Shown here: positions 1 to 11,320 of the stretch, piece after piece
How the letters are laid out: each line of letters opens with the position of its first letter
Position numbering within the stretch: the first letter of the stretch is position 1
Assembly: GCF_004379255.2 (NCBI RefSeq)
Contig: NC_056043.1
Location: 744,001-808,000, forward strand
Direction of reading: 5' to 3'
Source of the DNA: Salvia splendens
Lineage: Eukaryota; Streptophyta; Magnoliopsida; Lamiales; Lamiaceae
Length of the DNA: 64,000 bases
Made by a program: the position numbers and the translations under genes
Notes under the pieces: model-generated
What the model was told of the DNA's origin: nothing
The model's input: the letters and a program-made list of their open reading frames with translations, nothing else
The model's database searches: none

Positions 1-1736
1 CTCATAATAATTGAGAGATAGATGAGAGAGAAATTAGAGATGGTATGGTCAGCGTGAAGTCTCTTACAAGCTCACAATTAGGAAAGACTATTGAACATTT
101 CAAATTCCTAATTTAGCTCTCGTTTATTTTATGTTAGTATAATTTATTTTGGTACCCCAAAAATTATTATTCAGGTCATTATTTTAACAAATTAGTTAAA
201 AATTAAAACCTGGCCGGTTAGTTCATTTTCAAAACAAATTTAAATAAATGGATAAAATAATAAATTAGGCTTTGATTTTTATGTAATTCATAGAATAATA
301 ATATCAATAACAATTTTTAAGATATATAATTGAATTAAATGATAAAATACTAACAAACAATGGTAAATATGAATTAATGCTCACAAACGATGCTCATATA
401 TAACTGTAATATATCTTTCTCTGAGAGATGTTACATATTTTATATGAGAATCAAATTTGTTCTTTTATTTGTTTTTTGCGATAAGTTAATATTATATGAA
501 TGAAAAGTCCACAAAAAATGTGAATAATTTGGAAAAGACTTGCTAAATATAGCTAACAAAGATGCTGTATTTTTGCGAGATTGCGGATAAAAGTAGACTA
601 TTCCTATTGATTTAATTAGTGTGTATACATTTTTCTCATTTTCATATTTTGTTGCATTTCCTTGAATGTGAGGATTCTTATTTGGACCGATAATAAATGA
701 CTAACAATTTTTTTTAATAAAATATGTTTAGTACTAGGTAAATAAAAAAATCCAAAATAGTGTTTTTTTAATGTTATTTATTAAATGAGATAATTTTCAT
801 GGATGAAGTAATAGTACACAAATTATAAATGACATTTCTTCTGAGCCACACTTATTGTATGAAGTACTAGTATTTAATATTATCTAACTAGTACATGCCT
901 TATGTCTACATTAATACATCAATTTTATATTCGGTTTGTACATCAATATGTTTAGTATGTCATTTCTTATGAGACATATTTGTTAGTATTTTATATAATA
1001 TTATCTAATTAGTACAGTCTTATGTCTTCATTAATGCATCAATTAAATATTATATTCGGTTTGTACATCATATTTAGTAGTACCAAAAAAATTAGGATTA
1101 ATGATCGAATCCATCTGAACTTTAGTAGTTTATCAATTTTATCATGGATTTTTGAAATTTATAAAATTTATCTATACTTTTTAATAATTGTATTATTATA
1201 TCCTAGTATTTTTTTCAACTTGTATCAATTTCGATTTTAGAATTTTACTCCCACATATAGTGAAATCGTGACATGACAGTATCGGAAAATGGCCTATATT
1301 ATTTTTAACCCAAAAATTAGTTATATACACGAATATAAATATTTATTTCTACTTTTAGAATCAATTATTTGGAAACAATTAATTGTTTAAATTGGTAACA
1401 GTTGAAAAAAATAAGATAGAATTGTGTAAGTAAAAAAGCTGTGAATTGACACAATTACTAAAAAAAATAAGGTTTAAATGATAAAATTACTAAAAGTTGA
1501 AATTGTTTCGATCATGAACTCAAAATTTGATCCAAATAACGTTTCCAAGGAATACACCCATAAAGAAAGTACACTTCATGAACCAACACACAATAATATT
1601 TGAAACTACACCCTATTCAAATCCATATATATAACACATATTCATAAGATAATCTTTCAATCTTTTACCTTTCCAAATATATATACTCTCAACTCTTCAA
1701 GATTGATGCATTTGGTAGGGTTCTTGATTAATCATA
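1..1736. other. AT-rich intergenic spacer
   Basis: No convincing gene is visible. The stretch is very AT-rich, and the short open frames in it have biased hydrophobic composition and no recognisable motif. It contains the degenerate tandem repeat listed at 829-1083. It lies downstream of the minus-strand MYB gene, so the part nearest 1737 probably includes that gene's 3' UTR and terminator, but I cannot place a polyadenylation site with confidence. Confidence 0.6.
829..1083. repeat. Degenerate tandem repeat, two units of about 126 bp
   Basis: The segment at about 829-955 is repeated imperfectly at about 956-1083. Shared landmarks recur 125-128 bp apart: a CATTTCTT block, a TATTATCTAA block, a TTATGTCT block and a TTCGGTTTGTACATCA block. 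The copies differ by many substitutions and small indels, so this is an old duplication. No function is apparent. Confidence 0.7.
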
Positions 1737-3889
1737 TTAGTAAATGCTTGGCATATTATTCCAAAGGCAAGATCCTGCAACCGGGTTGTACTCTGAGGTG
1801 ATGGGTTGACTATGCATGGTGTTGCTTGTACCATTGGTCAAAATTGGCGATTCGCTTCCATCTTCTTCATTCCAATCAGGGATCGGAACGGATAGCGGGA
1901 AGTTATCTAGAAGGCTCATTAGTTCGTCGTCCATTGGAGTGATGCCCATTCCGGGAGCCTTCGCATCGACACCTATGCCAAACCATAAGTTGTGAACAAG
2001 ATCAGTAGCAATGTATCACAAAATACGATAGCTTAACCTAATACATATTAGGTCAATCTAGCTACATTTGCAAGAAAAAGGTAAATTGAATTGAAGAATG
2101 AGGTTAAGTCTTGATACACAATAGGTTTAGGGCAATCACCATTGACAATAAAAATAATTTGATTTCATAATATATAATATATTTGAACTCAATCAATAAA
2201 ATAATATCTTCGTGTACATTTAACTTTTCAATTAAATGTAAGATTATATGTGGCATTTAACTTGTCAGAAAGGAGAAGTTCACAACTGTACCGCAACATC
2301 ATTAATGTTAATATGGCGGCACAATAATTGACATTTTGTCGATGAGCGATGACTTTGCCGATACTATAATCAGCAAAATGCATTTAAATACATTAGCAAT
2401 AGTATTCATGCTATGTGACCATATTATGCCATAAAACAATTCTTAAATCACAAATTACATTTAAATTTACTTTGGTATCAACTAAATGAAGAACCAAATT
2501 ACTATTAAATCAAGCTTAATTGACATTTATCAATAAAACATAAAACTACATAAATCACAATCATCGATATAAGTCATCCAAACCAAAAATTGACTACAAA
2601 TTCTAATTAGGGTTTTGTATAACACAAACACCAATCAATAATCATCAAATCAATCCAAAATCCATACTCCACTAAACTAAAACTAAGCACATAAATCTCA
2701 TATGTGCTAGTACATTGTACTCATATTTACTATATGTTGTATTCTTATTCTTTTCAATAATAAACAAAAAAGGTAGCAATCCAATCAACCCAAAACTATA
2801 AATCAAACTATTTTGAATCAAATAAGTTTTTTTTTTTTTTTTGAAAAGGATCAATAATAGTTTCTCATCTAGTTAAATCAAATAAATTTCGATTATAAGA
2901 ATTAATCATACCTTCATTGCTACCATTCGAGCTCGAACCACCATGGCTGAAATCGAGATTCATTTCTTCTTCGCGCAAATTTCCATCCAACAAATCCTCC
3001 AACAGCCCGCTTCTACTCCTCCCGGCCGCCTCATCGCTCGACGAAGCTGCCGGAGTCACCGCCGCCGATTGGATCGAAGGCTCCAATCCATATCCGACTG
3101 AATTGACCGAATTGAAACCGATCATCGGCAGCTGATTCAACAGCCCTTGATTGATGAAAGTCGACGAAGCCATCGTCGGATTCAAGGCGTCCAGCGACAT
3201 CGTCAGGCCTCCGCCGTTGCTGTCGTGGTAGAGCTTCAGCTGACGGTGATGACTATTCGGAGCGGAATTGATCATCAGCGGCGGAGGAGGAGCGAAGGCG
3301 AGCAGCGGAGACGGGTTGTGGCGGTGGGATACGGCGAGGAGAGAGGAGAGGGACGGTATGGTTGTTTGTGGCGGCGGATTGTGGCGCTGCTCCTCCTCGA
3401 ATTGTTGTTGCCGGTGCTCGAAGGGGTAGATCGGTAATCCGGCCTTCAGGCGCCGCTTCAGGCGAGTGTTCCAGTAATTTTTGATCTCGTTATCTGTTCT
3501 TCCTGGAATCTGTTAAAATCAAATAAAAAAAACTTAAATAGAATTAGTCGTCACATACATATATGCACATATAGAACATAAAACTCAAATTTAATTAATA
3601 CTCCATTTCAGTTACCAAAAAAAACTCGAGAAAGAATTGGCCTTCACCAAGCATACACAAAAAAAACACACACATACTTGTAGAGAAGCCATACAAGACA
3701 AAGTTTACAGGTTTAATTAATTATAAAAAAAAATAAATTTGTGAAAGAATTGGCTTTCACTTAATAATACACATACATACAGAACCATTGAGAGACATGA
3801 GAAACCACAAAAACCAAATTTAATGTTTCAATTACAAAAAAAAAGAAGAAACTTGAGAAAGTAATGGTGAGAAAGAATTAACCTTCACC

Positions 3890-3932
<43 letters not shown>

Positions 3933-4583
3933 GTATGTATATAGAGAGACTTGAGAAGCCATAGGATCCAAATTTAATGTTTCAATTACAAAAAAAAAAT
4001 TACTTGAGAAAGAATTGCCCACAACACACATAGAATAGAGAGAGACTTGCTAAACCATACAAGGCAAATTTAATGTTTCAATTACCAAACAAAGAAACTT
4101 GAGAAAGAAATGGTAAGAAAGAATTGGTTTTCTCCCAAACACACACACACACACCCTATTTCAATCATAAAAAAAGTTAAAAGAAAACACACACATATGT
4201 ATTTTTTTTATGCATTTAGAAATGCTTAAAACCAGAAATGGCGCACATATGTATAAAGAGAGAGAGAGAGAAAAGAGAGGGACCTGAGAAGCCATGCGAG
4301 CCCATTTGTTCCCCATTTGGGAATGAAGCTCAACAATCAGACCTTCTTCCTCTAGAGAGAAAGCTCCCTTCTTAAGATTAGGCCTCAAATGGTTAGCCCA
4401 TCTCAGCCTACAGCTCTTCCCACACCTCACCAGCCCCGAGTTCCTCTGCACCGCGTTCCAGTTCCCCTCCCCGTGCTTCTTCACGTATTCGATCAACACC
4501 AAGTCCTCAGCCGCTGTCCACGGCCCCTTCTTCAACGTCGAATTAGAACTCCTTAAACCCCTCCCAACCTCCGGCTCCATCAA
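1737..4583 (-). CDS. GAMYB-like R2R3-MYB transcription factor (subgroup 18 type), three exons
   Basis: Predicted exons are 4583-4284, 3509-2912 and 1972-1737. They total 1134 nt and give 377 aa. Both introns have GT donors and AG acceptors, and the reading phase is kept. Exon 1 encodes R2 and most of R3 (residues about 17-100), with GAMYB hallmarks such as KKHGEGNWNAVQ, CGKSCRLRWANHLRPN and GNKWARMA. Exon 2 starts with PGRTDNEIKNYWNTR and KAGLPIYP, then a low-complexity region containing SGLLEDLL. Exon 3 encodes DDELMSLLD and ends in WNNMPSIY. Family knowledge: GAMYB proteins are nuclear activators in gibberellin, anther and pollen programmes, binding GA-response elements. At 377 aa this is shorter than the typical 500 or so. 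The start is the first ATG of the frame, about 120 bp below a TATA box. A MYB97/101/120-like identity is possible. Its miR159 site looks altered (separate entry). Confidence 0.85.
3068..3084 (-). promoter_or_regulatory. Degenerate miR159 target site with a one-codon deletion
   Basis: In GAMYB genes the miR159 site encodes an LELPS-type motif. Here the minus strand reads GGAGCCTTCGATCCAAT and encodes LEPSIQ. Against the usual site GGAGCTCCCTTCAATCCAAT, three in-frame nucleotides (one Leu codon) are missing, and one A is a G that could still wobble-pair. The missing bases would face miR159 positions 13-15, next to the slicing position 10-11. The reference site is from general knowledge; the deletion is read directly. 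Altered miRNA control is inference. Confidence 0.6.
3600..4160. repeat. Intron 1 microsatellite and degenerate internal repeats
   Basis: Intron 1 of the MYB gene (4283-3512) contains an (AC)n run at about 3893-3925, a second shorter one at about 4137-4153, and several imperfect copies of a roughly 100-130 bp unit. The recurring phrase TTTAATGTTTCAATTAC appears near 3820, 3972 and 4069, and ACTTGAGAAAG recurs between them. Such repeats change length readily. No exon or RNA is apparent inside. Confidence 0.7.
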
Positions 4584-4702
4584 CCCTTTTCTTTGAATTG
4601 ATGAGAGAATTACACAAAGACAAAGAAAGAAAGAAAGAAAGAAAGAGAGGTGTTGAGTAAAGGAAAGAATGGAGACTGTGTGAGAGTGTGAGAGGTGATG
4701 GT

Positions 4703-4710
4703 AATTTATA
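4703..4710 (-). promoter_or_regulatory. Probable TATA box of the GAMYB-like gene
   Basis: On the minus strand the sequence reads CTATAAATTA, about 120 bp upstream of the ATG at 4583. The leader between them is rich in GAAA repeats (about 4622-4650), which is common in plant 5' UTRs. No transcription start evidence is available. Confidence 0.55.
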
Positions 4711-4719
4711 GGTGAAGCC

Positions 4720-6356
4720 TTATACTTCGGCCCCTTGTTGAATGCTCCTCCTCCATTTCACAATTTGGTTGTGGAATTACCAAATCGCCCCTTCCTTTCT
4801 AATTGAGGCTAATCGGCGATAAGGTTAATTTGCCTGTAAATACACGACCTATAATTGCGTTTTGGTTCTTTGTCAAAAAAGATGCATGGCTTTTCGAGTT
4901 TGGAATTTTGTTAATTACTTGATTTTTTTTAAGTTTAGCACGAGATTTGCACGGTGTATTAATTTCTTATACCGCGTGGTGTAAGAATACAAATTCCGGT
5001 AGAATAAAAGAGGAAAAGATAGAGTTTTGTGGCTATAGATTTTAAGCCATTCCATGACTATTTTCGGTGAGTATCTTTGGATTTTAAATCAGTCTGAGTT
5101 GTTTCCTGCAAAATTTACACTCATGCGAATCTCACGATTAGTGCTAGTTAAAAACTACTATAACTTTATGTATGGTTAATATATTTATTAATAATTTAAA
5201 ATATAGTAACAATAAATCATGAAAAGAAATAAAAAGAAGTATGGGTTTTGATTTGTGCAATGACCTTGGTCCGAATTCAGATAGACTTTTGTTTTGCATG
5301 TTTTTCATGAACCATGGTTTCATCACGGTATTCATTCAATATGTATATTTTAGTATGAGATCGTATTAATCTCTAGTAATTCACATGTATTGCACTTGAT
5401 TTTAAGTTACTTACCTTATTTCATACATTGTCGAGATTCAATTTAATGTTATATGCATTTGTTTCTAAATGTGTAATAGTGAAACACCTATAAATTTGAG
5501 TTTGATGGACAACCTTGATAAAAGAAAAATAAATATGTCATAACTTTAATTAATCTATCTTGATCCATTAAACAAAGAAAAAGCTAAGATAATTTCCTAT
5601 TGTTCCGAGTAATCCACAAGCAACCATTCCACTTCATAATATTCTAAATTTCTAATACCACTGCTCTCTCTAGAGCATATAAAAAATGGTCTCATGTTCC
5701 ACTATTTTTTTCATTCAATTTTCTTTGTATACTTCTTAAAACTCATGTCAAACTCAAATGAGACTCAAAAATGGTCTAATTACCATGTGGCTCAGCCACT
5801 GGCTAGCTGGCCAGCCATACCGTTGAATTCGAAATCAATTTGGATTTGGATTTGGATGGCGTGAGTGAGATATTTGTTTCGTGTTAACTCTCTTCTGATT
5901 TTATTGAATCATAGAGTGAATGAGGTGATAAATATTTAATTTATTCTTTAACGTGGAACAAATTCGCTATCGTATTTTCTGTCTTTTTGATTGTTAGTTT
6001 TTGAATATGTAAGAATTGTAAATTTTTTTAATTTTGAATTATAAGCTCGAATTTATTTTATGTAATAATTATAAAATGTTTTATTATGGAACAAGCTTAA
6101 AGTGGGCTTAAATAGTTCAGAGCTTGGGCCTCTAGTGAAACTGCGTTCAATTAGGCTTTTGTAAAAGCCCAATAAAATTCCAAGTAACCTGTATTCTTAA
6201 TGGGTTAGACTGGTTTTGCCCGAACCAGTTCAGTTACTAGATTTAGGCGTTAGAATACTAGTCAAGTAAAACTAATAGGGTAGGGCCAAAATAATAATTA
6301 TCCAAATACTACTACTAAACTTAAAAAGAGGGGGGAAAATTCAATTTATGTACTAA
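4720..6356. other. Intergenic spacer between the MYB promoter and the first MITE
   Basis: AT-rich sequence without a supportable gene. The proximal part (about 4720-5100) may hold upstream regulatory sequence of the minus-strand MYB gene. Open frames here are short and lack motifs. Confidence 0.5.
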
Positions 6357-6359
6357 CTA

Positions 6360-6609
6360 CTCTCTCGGTCCTTCATTAAATATCTCATATTTCTTTCTTT
6401 ACGCATCTATCATTAAATATCTCATTTTATTTTTTCTATATTTGGTATGTGGATCCTACATTTTATTAGCTCATTTTTTCTCATATTTTATTAATATAAA
6501 ATTGATATATTTAAAAATAGAACTCACATTTCATTAACTTTTTTGCCCATTTCTTTTATAAAGTAAATTTTTTTCCAAATATAGGAAATTTAATCATAGA
6601 TGAGGAGAG
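6360..6609. mobile_element. Stowaway-like MITE (250 bp)
   Basis: The left end reads TA-CTCTCTCGGTCCTTCAT and the right end is its approximate inverse, ATGAGGAGAG-TA, with ATTAAATATCTCAT-type subterminal matches. TA target duplication and CTCCCTCC-like inverted ends are the hallmark of Stowaway (Tc1/mariner-derived) MITEs. There is no coding capacity. Confidence 0.65.
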
Positions 6610-6771
6610 TAACCAATACAAAATTAAATGTTGGTTCGACTTAACTCATTTGCACCCTTAATTAAAATGATCATAATATTTAAAAGTACAGACACCACGT
6701 AACTGCGGATTTTTTTATAGATGATAAAAAATAGTTCCCTATCTACTTCTATGTTGACTCGAACAACCGAT

Positions 6772-6847
6772 CTAAGTTATTGTGGAACTTCTAATATCAA
6801 TTAGTACTTCTAAGTTATTGTGGAACTTCTAATATCAATTAGTACTT
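6772..6847. repeat. Perfect 38-bp tandem duplication
   Basis: The 38-bp unit starting CTAAGTTATTGTGG and ending TTAGTACTT occurs twice back to back (6772-6809 and 6810-6847) without a difference. This points to a recent slippage-type duplication. No function is apparent. Confidence 0.9.
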
Positions 6848-6975
6848 CTTTCATCCCCCATCATTTGTGTCGCTTCTTAATTTTTAGACATCTCCTAGAT
6901 GTCTTATTTCACTTGCATATTGATAAATAGACTTGATATTCCAGTTACTCATTTCACTCGTATTTTATTATATTA

Positions 6976-7271
6976 CTCTTTCCATCTCATAAAAATATGT
7001 GCACTTTTTATTTTTATCTATTCCATAAAAATATTAGCATTTTTATTTATGGAAAGCTGCCATCAACTCAGTACTCATATACATTAATTTATTTACAACT
7101 TATATCACTATGGCCCACCATTACAACTCATGAAACACTAATAGTAATGTGAGTCTCACTATCCACTAATACTACTTTAACTATTCTTCCCTACCTCTTT
7201 TTTACATTACCAATTGTTACATTAATTCTTGTGCCATTTCAAATGCACTTATTTCTTTGGGACGGAGGAAA
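6976..7271. mobile_element. Stowaway-like MITE (296 bp)
   Basis: The left end TA-CTCTTTCCATCTCATAAA and right end GGGACGGAGGAAA-TA are approximate inverted repeats bounded by TA. The interior also carries a matching ATGTGCACTTTT / AAATGCACTTAT pair. Noncoding; it lies about 200 bp downstream of the stop codon of P450 copy A. Confidence 0.6.
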
Positions 7272-7952
7272 TACCAAACATCAAAATACTATGATTTAAT
7301 TTTTATTTCTTAAAGTCTGCGGTCATTCATAATGGGACACGTGTATTAAGGGACGAGGCAAAGTATATAAATAAACCTAAAAAACCAAACAAACAAAATA
7401 CAGATACGACTTCTCCATCAGTTCCTTGAGGAATTCTCTCGAAAATAGCAAGTTTTACATTATCAATCTATTAGCTAATTATACGGAGTTGCAACCACAA
7501 ATAAATCTTGTGTTCTTGAAGCTACTACCCCAAAAGTTTCAGTCATGTCCAAATCCTCAGCCCTGAAACTTTCTGGAAGCTTCCAATCGAAGTTGTACAA
7601 TAACTGGGCTAGAGCCGACTCCACGGTAGCCAAGCCGAATGCCATCCCAGGGCACATTCTTTTTCCAGTTCCAAATGGCAAATATTCGAAATCACCACCT
7701 ACAAAATCCACAGCCTGATTCTCGAATCTCTCGGGCTCAAACGTCTCTGGATCTTTCCAATACCTCGGGTCCCTCTGCATCGCCCAAATATTTACCATCA
7801 CCATCGCTCTAGCAGGTATGGTGTATCCGTTGATAACGCGTTCCTCGTTGCAAGCTCTAGGCAGCATCGGACTAGGAGGGTGCAATCTTAGAATTTCTTT
7901 GATCACCAGTTGTAGATATATTTCAGATTACAAACGGTGTTGCTCTGTTCGA

Positions 7953-9704
7953 CTATGCGGCACCGATACGGATACGCGTATCGGTATCCGAAGGATACGG
8001 ATACGCGGATACGGCTCTTTCCCAAACAACCCGATACGCGGATACGTTTTAACTATTTTTTTTAATAAATAATAATAGTGCAAAATAAATTACAAAATAG
8101 ATATTCTAATTCAACATAGAGACATTAAAGGTCTATTACACTCAAAATAACATGATAGCAGCAGGTTCTAAATTAGGAAATAATTAAAAGGTAGTAGCAA
8201 ACTAGCATCAAGCCATCAACATCAAGCTTCTTCCTCATTCCCCGTCTCCTCCAGCTCCACACCTTCATCCTCGGCATCACCCAATCCAAATGATACAGCC
8301 TGCAACTCAGGTTCATCAATGGAGAGGTCAGCAACTTCAAGAAGACCAACACCACTAAGGGAATCAAAAGAATCTCCCCCAACATCCCACATCCTTGTCT
8401 CTCCTTTCTTGTATGCATCAGTTCTTCTTGACAAATGTCTCAGATTTGAGTGCACAAAGACCAAATCTTCAGCCCGCTCAGGAGTTAAGGCATTTCTCTT
8501 GACACTATGGATGAAGCTATATGTGCTCCAATTTCTTTCACAGCAAGAAGAAGAGGCCGGTTGGCTGAGCAGTTTCATGGCCATGTGCTCTTTGTACTCT
8601 CCAATAGAGTCTCTATGTGCCTTCTTTCTTGCTTGAGCAGTGATTCCCTTGCCCTGTTATACCCAGGTATTGTGTAACTTGGCAAATTGCGGCTGCAAGC
8701 AAATGCAAAAGCTTCTCTAAAATATGGGTTTCTCAGAAAGTTGAAAGAAATCCCTCCAGAAAACATTGCTCTAACAATTAAAGCATCCAAGTGCTTGCGG
8801 TCTTGCAATGCCCATGATTTTTCCAATTGAGAAACAGGCCCCCTCTTGGTCCTCTTGCTGTTGTCTGAAGGAGCTACAGGCAAAGAAACAGTGCATGCCT
8901 TTGATCTTTCCAATAGCTCCTTACACTTTTCCACTTCCCTCCTCATGTCACTCAGCATTTCAAATGAAACATTTGGACATGTCTTAATCCCCTGTCTTAA
9001 TTTTTGCAGCAAATGAGCTTCAACTCTTGTATAGCTAGTGCTTTTTGAAAATGGACAATAGTTGCATCTCCATAATATATTTCCTCCACCAGGTTTAGGC
9101 TTCTCTAGAATGGTGACATGATCCCACAATGGAGCCCTGATATCAGTTATTTGTCTGGACCCAGATCCAACACTAGAACTAGCAGCAGAACTAGCACTAG
9201 AACTAGCAGCAGTAGCACTCAGATTTGGAGATGCCATACTGCTGAAATTATAATTGAATTGAATTGGGGGAGCAAAAAACTGAATTATAACATAGAAAAG
9301 CGATGGCAAAAATAGATACATAAAACTGAATTATAACATACCGAATCTATGGAGGCGGGGAGTTTTTGACCTAGCTGCGGCTTTCTCAATTGTGTGGAAT
9401 CTTATATTGTATAGAGCATCATTATTTATAGAGCTAGATTTGTTCATCCAGCTGCAATGGGCTACATCACAAATGGGCTTTTTGGTCCAGCCCGTTAATT
9501 CTATCGGGCCGGCTCCTTTAGATGGGCTTTAAACTGGGCCGTATCCACCGAGATACGTATCGAATCTGAGGTTTCCCGGCCCAATACGGCCCATCCCGCG
9601 GATACGCCCAGGATACGTATCCGTCGCGTATCCGTCGCGTATCGGTATCGGATACGTATCCGATACGCGATACGGCAACAAAGTGAAGTATCCGTGTTAT
9701 ATAG
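7953..9704 (-). mobile_element. hAT-superfamily transposon, internally deleted (1752 bp)
   Basis: It is inserted in exon 2 of P450 copy A and flanked by an exact 8-bp duplication CTGTTCGA (7945-7952 and 9705-9712), the size typical of hAT. The ends are imperfect inverted repeats: CTAT....CAC.GATAC on the left against the reverse complement of the right end. Both subterminal regions are packed with GATACG/CGTATC hexamers, likely transposase-binding sites. Inside are an N-terminal BED finger and the C-terminal dimerisation region, but the catalytic middle is missing, so it needs transposase from elsewhere. Confidence 0.9.
8222..9237 (-). pseudogene. Deleted hAT transposase: BED finger plus hAT C-terminal domain
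   Basis: Reading starts at the ATG at 9237 (MASPNLSA). A Ser/Ala-rich N-terminus leads into a BED-type zinc finger (PLWDHV, CNYC, then RVEAHL), followed by the conserved IPGYNRARESLL and ETLLESTKSTW that normally precede the catalytic domain. The frame then stops at 8575. The next homologous part (8584-8222, another frame) contains CERNWSTYSFIHS and AEDLVFVHSNLRHLSR, the C-terminal hAT dimerisation region. The RNase-H-like catalytic core between them is absent. This is a deletion derivative, not a host gene. It could make a DNA-binding-only protein, but nothing shows expression. Confidence 0.85.
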
Positions 9705-9764
9705 CTGTTCGATACTCGGATTTTCTTTCTAGGCTTGTCGTACTTCAGCTTGTGCCTTGGCCAT

Positions 9765-10114
9765 TATTAGAAATGAGTCACTCACCCCTTAAAAAGGTCA
9801 TAAGGGGGAGGGTTATTATATAGAAGAGATAGGATAAACTCCATCATCAACTTGGGTGGGACAAGATATTAGAATTTTAACACGCCCCTCACGTGTGGGC
9901 CGGAATGACACATCAGACTTCCATCACGTGGGTAGGTAAGAGAAGAGATAAAGAAAATAAACTCCATCATCAACTTGGGTCCGCTCTGATACCATATTAG
10001 AAATTGGTCACTCACCCCTTAAAAGGCCTCATAAGGGGGAGGGTTATCCACACTTATATAGAAGAGATAGGATCATCACCAAGCCGATGTGGGACAAGAT
10101 ATTAGAATTTTAAC
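9765..10114 (-). mobile_element. TRIM (miniature LTR retrotransposon, 350 bp) in copy A exon 2
   Basis: Two direct LTRs of about 117-120 bp (9765-9881 and 9995-10114) flank about 113 bp of internal sequence. On the minus strand, TGGTATCAGAGC, the initiator-tRNA-Met primer-binding site common in plant elements, sits at 9994-9983, directly after the LTR. Flanking target duplication GGCCAT occurs at 9759-9764 and 10115-10120. There is no coding capacity. The LTRs differ at several positions and by an indel, so the insertion is not recent. Confidence 0.85.
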
Positions 10115-10534
10115 GGCCATCACTCGAGGGTGCCTCAATAGTTCTACCATGGTCCAATCAATTGTCACCGCCGTAGTATCAGTTCCAGCAGTAAAAATAT
10201 CCGCATAGTGTAATAGTTCAATTTTGTTAATTTTTGTGAATGGAGTGTATTGAAAAAAAACGTTAATCGAAGCGACAAACAGGATGATCTAATCAAGTCA
10301 AACTTACTTTGAATAAATTTGACTAAAACCTTGTGCATAAATAAATTTTCCTTACTAGTATAAACAATCGATTATTCTATAAGGATATACGCATAGTATG
10401 ATGAAATGAAATGCTGGTAGAATATAACGATGGTGCGAAATACATGGATAATTTTGTCAAAGAATAAAATATAGCACCATTGACTAATACCATAGGTGAC
10501 TATTCCTAATCTAGTGGAAGTGATGATTCCAAAT

Positions 10535-10768
10535 AATCCGTCCGTCCACGAAAAATAGGGCACATTTGTCATTTTTGGTTGTCCACAAAAAATAGGCACA
10601 TTCAAAAAAGAAAGTTTTTAACAATTTCTCTCTTACTTTTTTCCATTCTTTCTTACTAATAATATAGACCACACATTCCACTAACACTATTTCTCTCTTA
10701 CTTTACCAATTCTACGTTAAAACTCGTGTCATTCACAAAATGCCCTATTTTTCGTGGACGGAGGGAGT
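10535..10768. mobile_element. Stowaway-like MITE in the intron of copy A
   Basis: Long inverted ends: TCCGTCCGTCCACGAAAAAT on the left and its near-inverse ATTTTTCGTGGACGGAGGGA before TA on the right. It lies in the single intron of P450 copy A. Noncoding. Confidence 0.7.
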
Positions 10769-11080
10769 AACATGAATTGCCTGATCTACATGGTTCCATT
10801 CAAAAATTAATGATGACATTTATTCTTAAATAAAGGGATGTACTTTTTTTATCAAGTTGGATAAGCTCTATATCAAACTAGACCAAATTTAAAGCCCACA
10901 GATTGTTGGATCGGTCATTTTTTCTGTATCAGCCCAAATACCTTGGCGACTTGTGATAGAAATCCATGAGATTTCATTCCGAAACTATGTAGCTAGCAAC
11001 CATATTTCTCTTTACACCAAAGTGAGATACTCCACTTATTTGTTCCAATTATTTGATTTGCCAATAGAGCCTATTGTAAT

Positions 11081-11320
11081 GCTTCCTCCGATCGCCATTA
11101 AATGTCTCATATTTGACCAGAATGAGTTTTAAGAAGTTGTATGACTTTATGAAGTAAAGTGGGTAGAAAAGTGGGTAAAATGTGGGGTCTACTTTTATAT
11201 ATTGATTTTATAATAAAATGTGAGTGAAATGTAGGATCCACTTGTAAAAGTGAAATGAAACATTTATTGGCGGACGGATGAAAAGGGAAAAATGAGATAT
11301 TTAATGGCAGACGGATGGAG
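11081..11320. mobile_element. Stowaway-like MITE in the intron of copy A
   Basis: The left end (TTCCTCCGATCGCCATTAAA then TGTCTCATAT) is the inverse of the right end (ATGAGATATTTAATGGCAGA then CGGATGGAG-TA). A second GGCGGACGGATG near 11270 hints at a partial internal duplication. It sits about 70 bp from the exon 1 donor. Confidence 0.65.

Noticed and set aside
1022..1240. Small hydrophobic open frame of 72 codons in the left spacer
   Set aside because: Composition is that of AT-rich noncoding DNA, it overlaps a degenerate repeat, and no motif or upstream signal supports it.
7475..7906. Open P450 C-terminal frame treated as a separate small gene
   Set aside because: It is only the surviving 3' end of pseudogene A; there is no promoter, anchor or I-helix in frame.
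8575..9321. BED-finger frame as a domesticated host transcription factor
   Set aside because: It lies inside an element with clear target duplications and matching ends, next to the hAT C-terminal remnant; nothing suggests host use.
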